From contig NC_015740.1 of the NCBI RefSeq assembly GCF_000219605.1, positions 4,154,001-4,218,000 of the forward strand: a stretch of DNA of 64,000 nt, written 5' to 3'. A model generated the notes under the pieces. The model had not been told where the DNA came from and did no database searches. It saw nothing but the letters and a program-made list of their open reading frames with translations. The stretch is from Stutzerimonas stutzeri. GTDB lineage: Bacteria > Pseudomonadota > Gammaproteobacteria > Pseudomonadales > Pseudomonadaceae. Positions 27,425 through 38,114 of this stretch are shown one piece after another (the first letter of the stretch is position 1; every line of letters starts with the position of its first letter). The position numbers and the translations under genes were made by a program.

Positions 27425-27898
27425 TCAGGCTGCCTGCTTGGCAGTGAACTCCTTCTTCAGACGATTGCGCAGCTCCATCATCTGCGCACCCATTTCCTCG
27501 AGGCGCTTGGCGTCGAACAGTTCGCGCGCCTGCGGGAACATTTCCGATTCCTCTTCCTCGATGTGGTGCTCCAGCAGCTCCTTGCAGACCTTGGCCCGTC
27601 CGGAGAACTGGACGCTGCCCGGATCGGTGGCCTTCAGATCCGGCAGCACCAGCGAATCCACGGCTCGGTGCTCTTCCTTGGCCTCGTGATACATCTTCAG
27701 CTCTTCCTTGCCGCCGGCTTCCTTGTAGGCGGGGTAGAGAATCTGCTCTTCCAGCTGGGTATGAATGGTCACTTCCATTTCCAGCTTGCTGAGCAGCTCG
27801 GTGCGCGTCTTCACGGCGCGCTCGGTGGATTCGGTCAGGCGCGTCAGCAGGTCCTTTACGCGCTCATGATCCTCGATCAGCAGGTCGATGGCGTTCAT
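27425..27898 (-). CDS. Hemerythrin HHE-domain protein
   Basis: The 157-residue, mostly helical product carries the expected iron ligands: IEDHERVK near the N-terminus, IHTQLEEQILYP (about 45-56), EEHRAVDSL, and ELLEHHIEEEESEMFP (about 108-123). Such proteins bind a di-iron centre and sense or store oxygen, nitric oxide or iron. No other domain is attached. It is preceded on the same strand by the globin-coupled c-di-GMP enzyme's operon side and followed by a DUF3509 gene; all three are minus-strand but spaced too far for certain co-transcription. Confidence 0.9.
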   Translation of the reverse strand: MNAIDLLIEDHERVKDLLTRLTESTERAVKTRTELLSKLEMEVTIHTQLEEQILYPAYKEAGGKEELKMYHEAKEEHRAVDSLVLPDLKATDPGSVQFSGRAKVCKELLEHHIEEEESEMFPQARELFDAKRLEEMGAQMMELRNRLKKEFTAKQAA

Positions 27899-27988
27899 GT
27901 GGCTGTCCTCTTCGGCTTCACGGGCTTGATGACCGGGCTCTGGCGGCCCGGTTTGCTACGGCTGCGGCATGGGCCGCAGCCGTAGGGC

Positions 27989-28267
27989 TCAGGCGTACTC
28001 GTAGGTCGGCAGTGCGGTACGGCTCTGGCTCTGCAGATGGGCGATGGAAGGCGACATGCCGGCTTCCAGTGCCAGATCACGGCGAACCGAGCTGACGACC
28101 CATTCCAGCTGAATCCGCGTCTGAGTCTGGCCTTTCGACAGGGCGCGCTTTACCAGCGTGCGGTCGTCGTTGCGCAGGGTCAGCAGCAGGCCGCCATCGG
28201 GACGGGGCTCGGTGAGCACTTCGAACTCAGGGAATGCGGCAGTAAGAAATTGTTGTGCAGCGGTCAT
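27989..28267 (-). CDS. DUF3509 protein
   Basis: The 92-residue soluble protein resembles the DUF3509 family, small proteins found mostly in Pseudomonas. Seen pattern: EPRPDGGLLLTLRNDDRTLVKRALS, a central basic helix, and WVVSSVRRDLALEAG. Function is unknown. ATG 28267 fits the usual family length; a longer in-frame version has no better site. It is upstream of the hemerythrin gene on the same strand. Confidence 0.78.
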   Translation of the reverse strand: MTAAQQFLTAAFPEFEVLTEPRPDGGLLLTLRNDDRTLVKRALSKGQTQTRIQLEWVVSSVRRDLALEAGMSPSIAHLQSQSRTALPTYEYA

Positions 28268-28438
28268 TGTTCTGTACTCCAAGAAAGTTCCAGCGAACAT
28301 TAAAGGAGCAGCGTTCGTGCCAACCCGCAGAAAAATTAATTTTCCTTTAATAACAAATACTTAACTAAATCCAGCCAGGAATTAGACCGTGCAAAACGCA
28401 ATACAAAGCGTGACGCAGGTTGCATTCTGCGGCCTGCG

Positions 28439-29062
28439 TCAGCCGCGAGAAGCCTTGCGCCAGACACTGGCGAGCCAGGGTTGCTGGGCCCGAGGAAGCC
28501 CGGCAGGACGATAGTAGTGCTCCAGTTCGACAAAGCCGGCGGCCAGCAACCGCGCCCGCCAGCTTGGCCAGCTATACCAGACACCGTAGCGGTCACCGCT
28601 CCAGCCCTCCTCGTCCTGACCGCGGGGATTGGAGCAGAACAGCACGCCGCCCCCTTTCAGCGCCTCGTGCAGACGGGCCAGCACGCCGGACAGCTCCGCG
28701 CTCGGAACATGGAACAGCACGGCGTTGGCGAAGATGCCGTCGAAGCTCTCCGTCGGCAGCTGCAGCTGCAACAGGTCCTGCTGCCAGACCTCGCAGCCGC
28801 TGTCCGCTCGCGCCATCTCGACAAATGCCTCGGTGCCGTCGAGGCCCACCGCGACGTGCCCTCGTGCGGTCAACGCCTTGAGATCGCGTCCGGGCCCACA
28901 GCCGAGATCGAGAATACGCAGCGGCGCCGGCGCCTGAATGTGACGCAGAAGGGCATCGATGTTCTGACTGACGTCGTGGTCGCGGGTGCCGTCGCGAAAA
29001 GCCTCGGCGTTGAGGCGGTAATAGTCCAGGGTGCGCTGTGCCGCGCGGTCCGGATCGCTCAT
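28439..29062 (-). CDS. Class I SAM-dependent methyltransferase
   Basis: The 207-residue product has a class I fold. Motif I LRILDLGCGPGRDLKAL (about 50-66), VGLDGTEAFVEMARA as the acidic loop, and a later FDGIFANAVLFHVP block are clear. The substrate is unknown; similarity is general to tellurite-resistance and UbiE-like small-molecule enzymes. ATG 29062 was chosen because GGAG lies nine bases upstream; an ATG three codons earlier has the site directly against it. It is a single gene, minus strand. Confidence 0.85.
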   Translation of the reverse strand: MSDPDRAAQRTLDYYRLNAEAFRDGTRDHDVSQNIDALLRHIQAPAPLRILDLGCGPGRDLKALTARGHVAVGLDGTEAFVEMARADSGCEVWQQDLLQLQLPTESFDGIFANAVLFHVPSAELSGVLARLHEALKGGGVLFCSNPRGQDEEGWSGDRYGVWYSWPSWRARLLAAGFVELEHYYRPAGLPRAQQPWLASVWRKASRG

Positions 29063-29334
29063 GGCATTCATCTCCTGCAGGGCATCGCCCACCCTAGCGT
29101 GCATGCGCGCCAGCTGCCAGCCCATGGCCCCGGCGAAGGTCGGCATTGAGTCGCGCGCTGGAAGCGGCGAGGATAGCGGCGACAAAACCGTGCGTTACTG
29201 CACAGCAGTGGACGGAAAACGACGACCGTCCGGCCGCAGGACTGAAACTTGCAGCGTGCAACCTGTCGAAATCCTGTCCGGCCCCATGACGGCGGGCTGG
29301 ATATGCAGCACGTAACGCAACATCGAGATCCATC

Positions 29335-29715
29335 ATGAACCACGCACTGCCAAAAATCGTTCTGCTCGTCGAAGACGAGCCGCATATCCTCAGCCTGCTC
29401 TCGGACTATCTGGCCAGCGAGGGCTATCAGGTGCTGGAAGCGGACAGTGCGCCTAAGGCTTTCGAGATCCTGGCGACCAAACCGCATCTGGATCTGCTGG
29501 TCACCGACTTCCGCCTGCCGGGCAATGTCTCCGGAGTGATGATCGCCGAGCCCGCGCTCAAGCTGCGGCCGGAGCTGAAGGTGATCTTCATCAGCGGCTA
29601 TCCCATCGAGATCTACGAATCCGGCAGCCCCATCGCCCGCTCGGCACCGGTGCTGGCCAAGCCCTTCGCGCTGGACACCTTGCGTTGCCAGATCCAGGAA
29701 CTGCTCGCCAGCTGA
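29335..29715 (+). CDS. Single-domain response regulator (CheY-like)
   Basis: The 126 residues form one receiver domain: acidic pair VEDEP (about 13-14), phospho-acceptor Asp in LLVTDFRLPG (about 58), the switch Ser in FISGYP, and conserved Lys in AKPFALDTL. There is no output domain and no kinase gene beside it, so it acts through protein contact or as a phosphate sink. The NVSGVMIAEPA loop is typical of receivers linked to hybrid kinases. It ends in a shared bidirectional terminator with fba. Confidence 0.9.
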   Translation: MNHALPKIVLLVEDEPHILSLLSDYLASEGYQVLEADSAPKAFEILATKPHLDLLVTDFRLPGNVSGVMIAEPALKLRPELKVIFISGYPIEIYESGSPIARSAPVLAKPFALDTLRCQIQELLAS

Positions 29716-29737
29716 GCACACATGCAGCGCAGAAACG

Positions 29738-29763
29738 AAAAAGCCCGCAAACGCGGGCTTTTT
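29738..29763. terminator. Bidirectional terminator between the response regulator and fba
   Basis: The perfect stem GCCCGC/GCGGGC (29743-29748 with 29753-29758) and AAAC loop are flanked by A5 on the left and T5 on the right, so it can serve both converging genes. Confidence 0.92.
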
Positions 29764-29776
29764 CATGTCCGATCGA

Positions 29777-30841
29777 TCAATTGATCTTCGGATCCAGCTC
29801 GCCGTTGGCGTAGCGCTGGAACATGCCTTCCAGCGAGATCGGCTTGATCTTGCTGGCATTGCCGGCGGTGCCGAAGGCTTCGTAGCGGGCGATGCAGATG
29901 TCGCGCATGGCGGCGACGGTCTTGGCCAGGTACTTGCGCGGGTCGAACTCGCTGGGGTTCTTCGCCATGAACTCGCGGATCGCGCCGGTGGAGGCCAGAC
30001 GCAGGTCGGTGTCGATGTTGACCTTGCGTACGCCGTACTTGATGCCCTCGACGATCTCCTCGACCGGCACACCGTAGGTTTCGCCGATCTCGCCGCCGTA
30101 CTCGTTGATGATCTTCAACCACTCCTGCGGCACCGAGGAGGAACCGTGCATTACCAGGTGGGTATCCGGGATGCGCGCGTGGATTTCCTTGATGCGCTGG
30201 ATCGACAGCGTGTCGCCGGTCGGCGGCTTGGTGAACTTGTAGGCGCCGTGGCTGGTGCCGATGGCGATCGCCAGGGCGTCGACCTTGGTCTTGGCGACGA
30301 AGTCGGCGGCTTCTTCCGGATCGGTCAGCAGCTGGCTGTGATCGAGCACGCCCTCGGCGCCGACGCCGTCTTCCTCGCCGGCCATGCCGGTTTCAAGGCT
30401 GCCCAGGCAACCCAGCTCGCCTTCCACGGAGACGCCACAGGCATGGGCGAAGGCCACGGTCTGCTGGGTCACGCGCACGTTGTACTCGTAATCGGCGGGG
30501 GTCTTGCCGTCTTCGCGCAGCGAGCCGTCCATCATCACCGAGGAGAAGCCGAGCTGGATCGAACGCTGGCAGACGTCCGGGCTGGTGCCGTGGTCCTGGT
30601 GCATGCACACCGGGATGTGCGGGAATTCTTCGATCGCCGCCAGGATCAGATGACGCAGGAACGGCGCACCGGCGTATTTGCGCGCACCGGCGGAAGCCTG
30701 GACGATCACCGGGGAATCGGTCTTGTCGGCCGCTTCCATGATGGCGCGCATCTGCTCGAGGTTGTTGACGTTGAAGGCCGGCACGCCGTAGCCGAACTCG
30801 GCGGCGTGGTCGAGCATCTGGCGCATGCTGATGAGTGCCAT
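29777..30841 (-). CDS. fba: Fructose-bisphosphate aldolase, class II
   Basis: The 354-residue zinc-dependent aldolase cleaves or forms fructose 1,6-bisphosphate (and sedoheptulose bisphosphate in some bacteria) in the cytosol. Signatures: [11 protein letters not shown] (zinc site, about 80), [26 protein letters not shown] and [10 protein letters not shown], the layout of the Calvin-cycle/CbbA-like class IIB subtype. Start ATG 30841 follows AGAAAGGA. It is the last gene of the tkt-epd-pgk-fba block, separated from pgk by two lipoprotein genes. Confidence 0.96.
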   Translation of the reverse strand: MALISMRQMLDHAAEFGYGVPAFNVNNLEQMRAIMEAADKTDSPVIVQASAGARKYAGAPFLRHLILAAIEEFPHIPVCMHQDHGTSPDVCQRSIQLGFSSVMMDGSLREDGKTPADYEYNVRVTQQTVAFAHACGVSVEGELGCLGSLETGMAGEEDGVGAEGVLDHSQLLTDPEEAADFVAKTKVDALAIAIGTSHGAYKFTKPPTGDTLSIQRIKEIHARIPDTHLVMHGSSSVPQEWLKIINEYGGEIGETYGVPVEEIVEGIKYGVRKVNIDTDLRLASTGAIREFMAKNPSEFDPRKYLAKTVAAMRDICIARYEAFGTAGNASKIKPISLEGMFQRYANGELDPKIN

Positions 30842-31022
30842 GTTTTCCTTTCTCCCGGTCTGGGTCGTTTGATCGTGTAGAGCCTGCCGCAGTGGCCGAC
30901 GCTGTTCAAGCGCCGCACGCTGGGCGCGGCATTGTAGAGGCGGGAGCGACAAATGCCAGCGTCCCGCCAGCGCTTTAAAAAACGTAGCCTCGCATCGCGA
31001 GGCCGCAGTAACCGATGGTCCG

Positions 31023-31358
31023 CTAGATACTGATGAGCGATGCGCTGCAGCCGTGGGCCAGCACCTTGTCATCGGCGACGCGATACACCAGCGCCTCGTT
31101 GCCCTTGTCATGGAAGGCAACTACGCCATCGCTATAGAAAGTGCCATGCGTTGCAGGTTCCTTGCGCAACGTATGAACCTGCTCGCTGTTGCCGATCTTC
31201 AGGTCGATGGCGTTGCGCTGATCATCGGCGTAGCGCCAGGCGATGTGCTGCTGGCTCTGGCACTTCCAGCGCACGAACGGCGCGTCCGGGCCGGACTGCC
31301 AGTGGCCGCAGCCGCCGAGCAGCAGCGCGGCGAGCAGCATGGGCAAGCCTTTGTTCAT
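31023..31358 (-). CDS. MliC-domain lipoprotein (c-type lysozyme inhibitor family)
   Basis: The 111 residues begin with a lipoprotein signal [17 protein letters not shown]; the mature part is one small beta-barrel domain with [18 protein letters not shown] near its start and a paired Cys at the end (AHGCSAS). This matches MliC/PliC inhibitors of host c-type lysozyme on the outer membrane, although the YxC-type core is divergent. GAGGAG precedes ATG 31358. It sits between pgk and fba, on their strand. Confidence 0.75.
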   Translation of the reverse strand: MNKGLPMLLAALLLGGCGHWQSGPDAPFVRWKCQSQQHIAWRYADDQRNAIDLKIGNSEQVHTLRKEPATHGTFYSDGVVAFHDKGNEALVYRVADDKVLAHGCSASLISI

Positions 31359-31377
31359 TCCATCTCCTCGAGGCGAA

Positions 31378-31575
31378 TCAGTCCGGACAGTCTTGCAGTC
31401 CGCCCTGGGTAACGACGGTCGGATCGCCAGTGGCCTGCATCTGCATGCGCTGATCATGCTCGGCGGTCGGGCTGAGCACCGGCGGCGGGTCGAGCACCTG
31501 ACAGGCGGTATCCGGTGAATTGCCGGCACAACCGGCCAGGCCCAGGCAACAAACGGCAACAGCGATGTAGCGCAT
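31378..31575 (-). CDS. Small lipoprotein, unknown function
   Basis: The 65-residue product has signal and lipobox MRYIAVAVCCLGLAGC, then a short Pro/Gln-rich tail with two further Cys. No domain is recognised. ATG 31575 has a GGAAAGGGG stretch upstream; the longer frame is not meaningful. It lies between pgk (stop 117 bases upstream) and the MliC gene, on their strand, and may share their transcript. Confidence 0.68.
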   Translation of the reverse strand: MRYIAVAVCCLGLAGCAGNSPDTACQVLDPPPVLSPTAEHDQRMQMQATGDPTVVTQGGLQDCPD

Positions 31576-31691
31576 GGGGAATCCCCTTTCCTCGTTCCGA
31601 TAAGAACAAAGACCACGGCGAGCCGCCGGGGTTGCCGTCTGCAACAGCGGGCTGCCAGCGCCGAGGGCGCCGCCGGCAGCCCGCCCGGTCA

Positions 31692-32852
31692 TCAGCTGGC
31701 GCGTTGCTCCAGTACCTCGACCGCCGGCAGCACCTTGCCCTCGACGAACTCGAGGAAGGCGCCACCACCGGTGGAGATGTAGGAGATCTGTTCGGCCACG
31801 CCGTATTTGTCGATGGCCGCCAGGGTGTCGCCACCGCCGGCGATGGAGAACGCCGGGCTCTGGGCGATGGCCTGGGCCAGCACCCTGGTGCCGTTGCCGA
31901 ACTGGTCGAATTCGAACACGCCCACCGGACCGTTCCAGAGAATGGTCTGCGAAGCCTTGAGCATCTCGCCGAACATGGCTGCGGTCTTCGGCCCGATGTC
32001 CAGGATCATGTCGTCGTCGGCGACGTCGGCGATGGCCTTGACCGTGGCCTCGGCGCTCTCGGCGAATTCCTTGGCGACCACCACATCCACCGGCAGCGGC
32101 ACGGCGACCTTGGCCGCGATGGCCTTGGCGGTGTCGATCAGATCGGCCTCGTGCAGCGACTTGCCGACCTTGTAGCCGGCCGCGGCGAGGAAGGTGTTGG
32201 CGATGCCGCCGCCGACGATCAGCTGGTCGCAGATGTCGGCCAGCGAGGTCAGCACGTCGAGCTTGGTCGATACCTTGGAGCCGGCGACGATGGCCACCAT
32301 CGGCCGCTGCGGCTTGTCCAGCGCCTTGCCCAGCGCGTCCAGCTCGGCCGCCAGCAGCGGGCCGGCGCAGGCGACCTTGGCGAACTTGGCCACGCCATGA
32401 GTCGAGCCCTGGGCACGGTGGGCGGTGCCGAAGGCGTCCATGACGAAGACGTCGCAGAGGGCAGCGTACTTCTGCGCCAGCTCGTCGGTGTTCTTCTTCT
32501 CGCCCTTGTTGAAGCGCACGTTCTCCAGCAGCACCAGCTCACCCGGCTTGACCTCGACACCGTCCAGGTAGTCCTTGACCAGCGGCACCTCACGGCCGAG
32601 GGCCTTGGACAGGTAATCGGCGACCGGCTTGAGGCTGTCTTCCTCGCTGTAGACGCCCTCTTCCGGACGGCCCAGGTGCGAGCAGACCAGCACCGCGGCG
32701 CCTTTTTCCAGCGCCAGCTTGATGGTCGGCAACGAGGCCAGGATGCGTGCATCGCTCTTCACCGCGCCATCCTTCACCGGCACGTTGAGGTCCTCGCGGA
32801 TCAGCACGCGCTTGCCGGAGAGGTCGAGGTCGGTCATCTTCAAAACGGTCAT
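31692..32852 (-). CDS. pgk: Phosphoglycerate kinase
   Basis: The 386-residue enzyme interconverts 1,3-bisphosphoglycerate and 3-phosphoglycerate. Seen motifs: [16 protein letters not shown] (N-terminal signature), [25 protein letters not shown], and C-terminal nucleotide segments [10 protein letters not shown] and [16 protein letters not shown] 32852 follows AAGGAAG. It is 49 bases downstream of epd in the tkt-epd-pgk-fba block. Confidence 0.97.
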   Translation of the reverse strand: MTVLKMTDLDLSGKRVLIREDLNVPVKDGAVKSDARILASLPTIKLALEKGAAVLVCSHLGRPEEGVYSEEDSLKPVADYLSKALGREVPLVKDYLDGVEVKPGELVLLENVRFNKGEKKNTDELAQKYAALCDVFVMDAFGTAHRAQGSTHGVAKFAKVACAGPLLAAELDALGKALDKPQRPMVAIVAGSKVSTKLDVLTSLADICDQLIVGGGIANTFLAAAGYKVGKSLHEADLIDTAKAIAAKVAVPLPVDVVVAKEFAESAEATVKAIADVADDDMILDIGPKTAAMFGEMLKASQTILWNGPVGVFEFDQFGNGTRVLAQAIAQSPAFSIAGGGDTLAAIDKYGVAEQISYISTGGGAFLEFVEGKVLPAVEVLEQRAS

Positions 32853-32901
32853 GTTGGTCTTCCTTAAGGTCGAGAAGCAGCGATGTTCCAAGCGCGTGCC
32901 A

Positions 32902-33948
32902 CTACGGGCGATGAGCCACGCGCAGGTAATGGTCGGTGACGTCGAGCATGCGGTTGGCGAACCCCCATTCGTTGTCGAACCAGGCCAGCAGATTCACCAG
33001 GCGCGGGCCGGAGGCACGGGTCAGGCTGCCGTCGACGATCGCCGAATGCGGGTCGTGGTTGAAGTCGCAACTGGCATGCGGCAACTCCGTGTAGGCCAGC
33101 AACCCCTGCAAGGGGCCGCTTTCGGCGGCCTCGCGCAGCACCCGGTTGATCGTCTGCGCGTCGGTATCCCGAGCGGTTTGCAGCGTGATGTCCAGGCAGG
33201 AGACGTTTACCGTCGGCACCCGCACGGCTTTGGCCTGAATCCGCCCGGAGAGTTCCGGCAGCAGGCGCTCGATGCCCCGGGCGAGCCCCGTGGATACCGG
33301 AATCACCGACTGGAAGGCCGAGCGGGTGCGGCGCAGGTCGTCATGGTGGTAGGCGTCGATCACCGGCTGGTCGTTCATCGCCGAGTGAATGGTCGTGATG
33401 GAGGCGAACTCGATGCCCACCGCGTCATTGAGCAGCTTGAGCAGCGGCACGCCGCAGTTGGTGGTGCAGGAGGCGTTGGACACCAGCCGCTCGGTGCCGC
33501 TCAGCTGCCCCTGATTGATGCCCATCACCACGGTGGCGTCGACATCCGCCGCACTGGCCATCGGCTGGGAAAACAGTACCCGCGGCACACCCGCCGCAAG
33601 GAAACGCTCGCCATCGCCACGGCTGGTGTAGGCGCCGGAACATTCCAGCACCAGATCGACGTCGAGTGCCCGCCAGTCGATGGCTTCCGGCGTCGATGCA
33701 CGCAGCACCTTCACACAGTCGCCGTTCAGGTGCAGGCAGTCGCCCTCCACGCCCACGTCGCCTGGAAAGCGGCCGTGAGTGGAGTCGAAGCGGGTGAGGT
33801 ATTCCAGGCTGGCCATGTCGGCCAGGTCGTTGAGGGCAACGAACTGAAAATCGAAGGCGGCGCCGCGCTCATAGAATGCACGCAGCACGCAACGGCCGAT
33901 GCGGCCGTAGCCGTTGAGAGCGACGCGATAGGGACGGGCGTTGGCCAT
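32902..33948 (-). CDS. epd: D-erythrose-4-phosphate dehydrogenase (GAPDH superfamily)
   Basis: The 348-residue enzyme oxidises erythrose 4-phosphate to 4-phosphoerythronate, feeding pyridoxal 5'-phosphate synthesis. NAD-binding NGYGRIGR near residue 12 and catalytic SNASCTTNC (about 153-161) are present. The position between tkt and pgk is the classical Epd location, so it is called epd and not gap, although a GAPDH role cannot be excluded by motifs alone. Its length is slightly above GAPDH, as in Epd. Short gaps on both sides suggest one operon. Confidence 0.9.
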   Translation of the reverse strand: MANARPYRVALNGYGRIGRCVLRAFYERGAAFDFQFVALNDLADMASLEYLTRFDSTHGRFPGDVGVEGDCLHLNGDCVKVLRASTPEAIDWRALDVDLVLECSGAYTSRGDGERFLAAGVPRVLFSQPMASAADVDATVVMGINQGQLSGTERLVSNASCTTNCGVPLLKLLNDAVGIEFASITTIHSAMNDQPVIDAYHHDDLRRTRSAFQSVIPVSTGLARGIERLLPELSGRIQAKAVRVPTVNVSCLDITLQTARDTDAQTINRVLREAAESGPLQGLLAYTELPHASCDFNHDPHSAIVDGSLTRASGPRLVNLLAWFDNEWGFANRMLDVTDHYLRVAHRP

Positions 33949-34053
33949 GGGTTCTCGTCGGTCCTGCAGGTGGAAAGCGGCAGTTGGCTCTCCACCCTAC
34001 GCGGATGGGGCTTGATGGGATGGATGACCGCAGCCATCCACCCATCGTCGCGA

Positions 34054-36051
34054 TCAGTCCTCCAGCAGCTCTTCGGCGACCGCGAGGATGTTGTCGACGG
34101 TGAAGCCGAATTCCTCGAACAGCTGGCCGGCCGGAGCCGACTCGCCGTAGGTGGTCATGCCGATGATGCGACCGTCGAGGCCGACGTACTTGTACCAGTA
34201 GTCCGCATGCGCCGCCTCGATGGCGATGCGCGCACCGACTTCAACCGGCAGTACCAGCTGCTTGTAGGCCGCGTCCTGGGCGTCGAACACGCTGGTGCAG
34301 GGCATGGAGACGACGCGCACCTTGCGGCCCTGCTCGGCCAGCTTGTCGGCGGCCTGTACCGCCAGGCTGACTTCCGAACCGGTGGCGATCAGGATCAGCT
34401 CCGGCTCGCCAGCGCAGTTCTTCAGGATGTAACCGCCGCGGGTGATGGCCGCTTCGGTTTCGTTGTCACGCACATGGAACGGCAGGTTCTGCCGCGAGAA
34501 GATCAGCGCGCTCGGACCGTCCTTGCGCTCGACCGCATGCTTCCAGGCCACCGCGGACTCGACCGTGTCGGCCGGACGCCAGGTATCCAGGTTCGGCGTG
34601 GTGCGCAGGGCGACCAGCTGCTCGACCGGCTGGTGGGTCGGGCCGTCTTCGCCGAGGCCGATGGAGTCGTGGGTGAACACGTAGATCACCCGCTGCTTCA
34701 TCAGTGCCGACATGCGCACGGCGTTGCGTGCGTATTCCATGAACATCAGGAAGGTCGCGCCGTAGGGAATCAGGCCGCCGTGCAGGGCGACACCGTTCAT
34801 GATCGCGGCCATGCCGAACTCGCGCACGCCGTAATACATGTAGTTGCCCGAGGCATCCTCGGCCACCACCGGCTTGCAGCCCTTCCACAGGGTCAGGTTG
34901 GAGCCGGCCAGGTCCGCCGAGCCGCCGAGCAGCTCCGGCAGCAGCGGGCCGAAGGCGTTCAGGCAGTTCTGACTGGCCTTGCGGCTGGCGATGGTTTCGC
35001 CCTTGGTGGCGACTTCACGGATGAACTCGCTGGCCTTTTCGGCGAAGTCCGCCGGCAGCTCGCCGGCCATGCGTCGCTTGAACTCGGCAGCCAGCGCCGG
35101 GAATTCGGCCTCGTAGGCGGCGAAGCGCTTGTTCCACTCGTTCTCGGCGTCGGCGCCCTTCTGCTTGGCGTCCCACTCGGCGTAGATCTCGGCCGGGATT
35201 TCGAAGGGGCCGTGCTTCCAGCCCAGCGCCTCGCGGGTCAGGGCGATTTCGGCCTCACCCAGGGCAGCGCCGTGGGATTCTTCCTTGCCCTGCTTGTTCG
35301 GCGAGCCGAAGCCAATGATGGTCTTGCAGCAGATCAGCGTCGGCCGGTCGCTCTTGCGCGCGGTCTCGATAGCCATCTGGATTTCGTCGGCATCATGGCC
35401 GTCGACATTGCGGATCACCTGCCAGCCATAAGCCTCGAAGCGGCGCGGGGTGTCATCGGTGAACCAGCCGTGGACTTCGCCGTCGATGGAAATGCCATTG
35501 TCATCGTAGAAGGCGATCAGCTTGTTCAGGCCCAAGGTACCAGCCAGCGAGCAGACTTCGTGACTGATGCCTTCCATCATGCAGCCGTCGCCGAGGAACA
35601 CGTAGGTGTTGTGATCGACGATGTTGTGGTCGGGGCGGTTGAACTGCGCCGCCATGACCTTCTCGGCCAGGGCGAAACCGACAGCGTTGGCCAGGCCCTG
35701 GCCCAGCGGCCCGGTGGTGGTCTCGACACCGGCGGTGTAGCCGAACTCCGGGTGGCCAGGGGTCTTGCTGTGCAGCTGGCGGAAGTTCTTCAGGTCATCG
35801 ATGGACAGGTCGTAGCCGGTCAGGTGCAGTAGCGAGTAGATCAGCATCGAGCCGTGGCCGTTGGACAGCACGAAGCGATCGCGGTCGGCCCACTGCGGGT
35901 TGGTCGGACTGTGCTTCAGGTGGTCGCGCCAGAGCACTTCGGCGATGTCCGCCATGCCCATGGGGGCACCCGGGTGGCCGCTGTTGGCTTTCTGCACGGC
36001 ATCCATGCTGAGGGCGCGGATGGCATTGGCTCGCTCACGACGGCTGGGCAT
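34054..36051 (-). CDS. tkt: Transketolase
   Basis: The 665-residue thiamine-diphosphate enzyme shuttles two-carbon units in the pentose phosphate pathway. Signatures: [24 protein letters not shown] at the N-terminus, [20 protein letters not shown] (cofactor site, about 150-170), and [20 protein letters not shown] (about 470). ATG 36051 is preceded by GCAGGAG; the open frame upstream is not family sequence. It is the first gene of the block leading to epd, pgk and fba. Confidence 0.97.
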   Translation of the reverse strand: MPSRRERANAIRALSMDAVQKANSGHPGAPMGMADIAEVLWRDHLKHSPTNPQWADRDRFVLSNGHGSMLIYSLLHLTGYDLSIDDLKNFRQLHSKTPGHPEFGYTAGVETTTGPLGQGLANAVGFALAEKVMAAQFNRPDHNIVDHNTYVFLGDGCMMEGISHEVCSLAGTLGLNKLIAFYDDNGISIDGEVHGWFTDDTPRRFEAYGWQVIRNVDGHDADEIQMAIETARKSDRPTLICCKTIIGFGSPNKQGKEESHGAALGEAEIALTREALGWKHGPFEIPAEIYAEWDAKQKGADAENEWNKRFAAYEAEFPALAAEFKRRMAGELPADFAEKASEFIREVATKGETIASRKASQNCLNAFGPLLPELLGGSADLAGSNLTLWKGCKPVVAEDASGNYMYYGVREFGMAAIMNGVALHGGLIPYGATFLMFMEYARNAVRMSALMKQRVIYVFTHDSIGLGEDGPTHQPVEQLVALRTTPNLDTWRPADTVESAVAWKHAVERKDGPSALIFSRQNLPFHVRDNETEAAITRGGYILKNCAGEPELILIATGSEVSLAVQAADKLAEQGRKVRVVSMPCTSVFDAQDAAYKQLVLPVEVGARIAIEAAHADYWYKYVGLDGRIIGMTTYGESAPAGQLFEEFGFTVDNILAVAEELLED

Positions 36052-36137
36052 CGCTGAATCTCCTGCGGGGGTGTACGTAGAAAAAGGCGGCCATTTTCCC
36101 CTACCGAGGGTGGCCGGGGCAATGACTGAATCGGCCG

Positions 36138-37076
36138 TCAATCCAACAGTTCGACGCCCTGGCGGGTCACATCCGGCAGGTGTTCGAGCAGGTAGTCGCG
36201 CATGCGCGCAAGCGTCGCCGACTCGCTGCCACCGCCTGGCCACACCAGGTAATAGCTGTCGCCGGAGCGCACCGCCTGACGCAGTGGCAGCACCAGGCTG
36301 CCGCGCTGCAGTTCGGCACCGACCAGGGCCAGATCGCCGATCGACACGCCATGGCCCTGGGCGGCGGCGGAGATGCCCAGTTCGAGGGTGTCGAACAGTT
36401 TGCCCTGCTGCCAGGCGACCTCATCCACGCGCCCGGTGCGCTGCAGCCAGCGCCGCCAGTCACGGCAGTCACGCGACGGGTGAATCAGCTCGGCCGCCGC
36501 CAGCTGCTCGGTGCTCCAGGGCGCCGCGCCGAGCAGTTCCGGCGCGCAGACCGGCACCAGCCATTCGTCGAACAGCTTGACCCGGCGCCAGTCGGCCGGA
36601 AAACCGCCATTGCCCAGCAGGATCGCGCAGTCGAACGGCTCGCTGTGGAAATCCACCGCGTCCAGATCCATCCAGGCGCTGGTGAGCTGCACACGATTCT
36701 GCGGATGCGCCAGCTGAAAGGCGTTCAGCGCGCCGAGCAGCCAGCGCATGGTCAGCGTCGAAGGCGCCTTGAGGCGAAGCGCGCCGCGCTGGCGCGTCAC
36801 CGCGACGCAGGCGTTCTCGATGGTACGGAAACCGATCTTCAGCTCCTGCGCCAGCAGGCGGCCGGCATCGGTCAGCACCAGCCGCGAGCCATGTCGCTCG
36901 AACAGCTGGCAATCCAGATGCTCCTCCAGCGTCTTCACGTGCCGGCTTACCGCACTCTGGGTGATGAACAGGCTCTGCGCCGCCTGGGTGAACGAGCCGA
37001 AGCGCGCCGCCACCTCGAACGCACGTAGCGCATACAGAGGCGGCATGCGCGGTACTGCCATAACGGATTCCGGCAT
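36138..37076 (-). CDS. LysR-family regulator (GcvA-like)
   Basis: The 312-residue product has an N-terminal helix-turn-helix (about 15-75, [26 protein letters not shown]) and a periplasmic-binding-like effector domain (about 100-300). The [14 protein letters not shown] opening is typical of GcvA-type LysR proteins. It is divergent from the oxygenase/LysE operon with a 141-bp gap, the standard layout for a LysR protein controlling its neighbour. The effector is unknown; an amino acid would fit the exporter (inference). Confidence 0.9.
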   Translation of the reverse strand: MPESVMAVPRMPPLYALRAFEVAARFGSFTQAAQSLFITQSAVSRHVKTLEEHLDCQLFERHGSRLVLTDAGRLLAQELKIGFRTIENACVAVTRQRGALRLKAPSTLTMRWLLGALNAFQLAHPQNRVQLTSAWMDLDAVDFHSEPFDCAILLGNGGFPADWRRVKLFDEWLVPVCAPELLGAAPWSTEQLAAAELIHPSRDCRDWRRWLQRTGRVDEVAWQQGKLFDTLELGISAAAQGHGVSIGDLALVGAELQRGSLVLPLRQAVRSGDSYYLVWPGGGSESATLARMRDYLLEHLPDVTRQGVELLD

Positions 37077-37217
37077 GACTAAAACTCATCCTTAGCGGCT
37101 GTTTTTTCCATTTTTCAATCCTCATGCACCTCCCAATACTGCGCCAGCTAAGGGTCGTAGGCCAACCCCGCCAAAACACCCATCACGCCAGCACATACAA
37201 AAGTCAGGGACGGATGT

Positions 37218-38114
37218 ATGCACAACGATCATTACGAGACGCTTCTGGCCCGCGCCGTGACCAAGGGCGCGCTGCAGCATGAGCAGATCGGCGATATCCT
37301 CAATTTCAGGCTGTTCGGCAACAAGCGCGGCTACCTGACACTGGAAAACCTGCCGGTCGGCGATATCCCGCCCACCCCGCCCAGCCGCGAACAGCTGAAC
37401 AAGCCCGACGAGAGCAGCGAACGCCTGTTGCTGCAGGCGACGGCGCTGCTGGGCGAGCCGATCGGCTACCTGCAGGAGTCCGATGGCTGCATCGTCAACA
37501 ACTTCTTCCCGCTGCAGACGCAGTCCCGAGCGGCGAACTCCGACAGCTTCGACACCGAACTGGATCTGCACACCGAAAACGCCTTCCACGCCGTGGTACC
37601 GGACTATCTGGTGCTGCTCTGCCTGCGCCAGGACCCCGCCGCCGAAGCGGTGACCTACATCGCCTCCATCGAGCGCATCCTCGAGCGTCTGACCTTCGAA
37701 GAGCAGGCCTTCTTCCTCACCGAGCCGTACAACTTCCTGTCCGACTACGGCCCCACCGGCAAGAACCAGCGCATCGACATCAACCGCCACCAGACCATCC
37801 TCTATGGCGATCCGGACGCGCCCTTCTTTCGTTTCGACCCGCAGTTCATGCTGGCTTTCAGCAGCCGCGCCCAGCAGCTGATGGACAAGCTGCGCAACAT
37901 CGCCTGGGAAGTGGTCGAGCCCGTGCGCCTGAACCGCGGCGACATGCTGATCATCGACAACCGCCGCACCGCCCACGCGCGCAGCCCCTTCAGCGCGCGC
38001 TTCGATGGCAGCGACCGCTGGATCCAGCGCGCCTTCGCCATCACCAATCCCAACTTCTACGCCGAGCGGCTGGGCAAGCGCAGCCGCGTATTCGGCCTGG
38101 TGACCGAACTATGA
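37218..38114 (+). CDS. Fe(II)/2-oxoglutarate-dependent oxygenase, AsnO/clavaminate-synthase-like
   Basis: The 298-residue TauD/TfdA-fold enzyme is expected to hydroxylate a small substrate, coupled to decarboxylation of 2-oxoglutarate. The facial triad is seen as HTE (His118, Glu120) and His253 in RRTAHARSPFS, with Arg candidates in WIQRAFA (267-272) for 2-oxoglutarate. The use of Glu in the first pair is typical of the asparagine oxygenase and lysine hydroxylase group, not of TauD itself, so a free amino acid is the likely substrate (inference). Its stop overlaps the exporter start as ATGA, and a LysR gene is divergent. Confidence 0.85.
   Translation: MHNDHYETLLARAVTKGALQHEQIGDILNFRLFGNKRGYLTLENLPVGDIPPTPPSREQLNKPDESSERLLLQATALLGEPIGYLQESDGCIVNNFFPLQTQSRAANSDSFDTELDLHTENAFHAVVPDYLVLLCLRQDPAAEAVTYIASIERILERLTFEEQAFFLTEPYNFLSDYGPTGKNQRIDINRHQTILYGDPDAPFFRFDPQFMLAFSSRAQQLMDKLRNIAWEVVEPVRLNRGDMLIIDNRRTAHARSPFSARFDGSDRWIQRAFAITNPNFYAERLGKRSRVFGLVTEL

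Noticed and set aside
32719..35832. Plus-strand open frame of over 1000 codons opposite pgk, epd and tkt
   Set aside because: It runs across three well-identified minus-strand genes and its translation is Gly/Val/His-rich shadow sequence.
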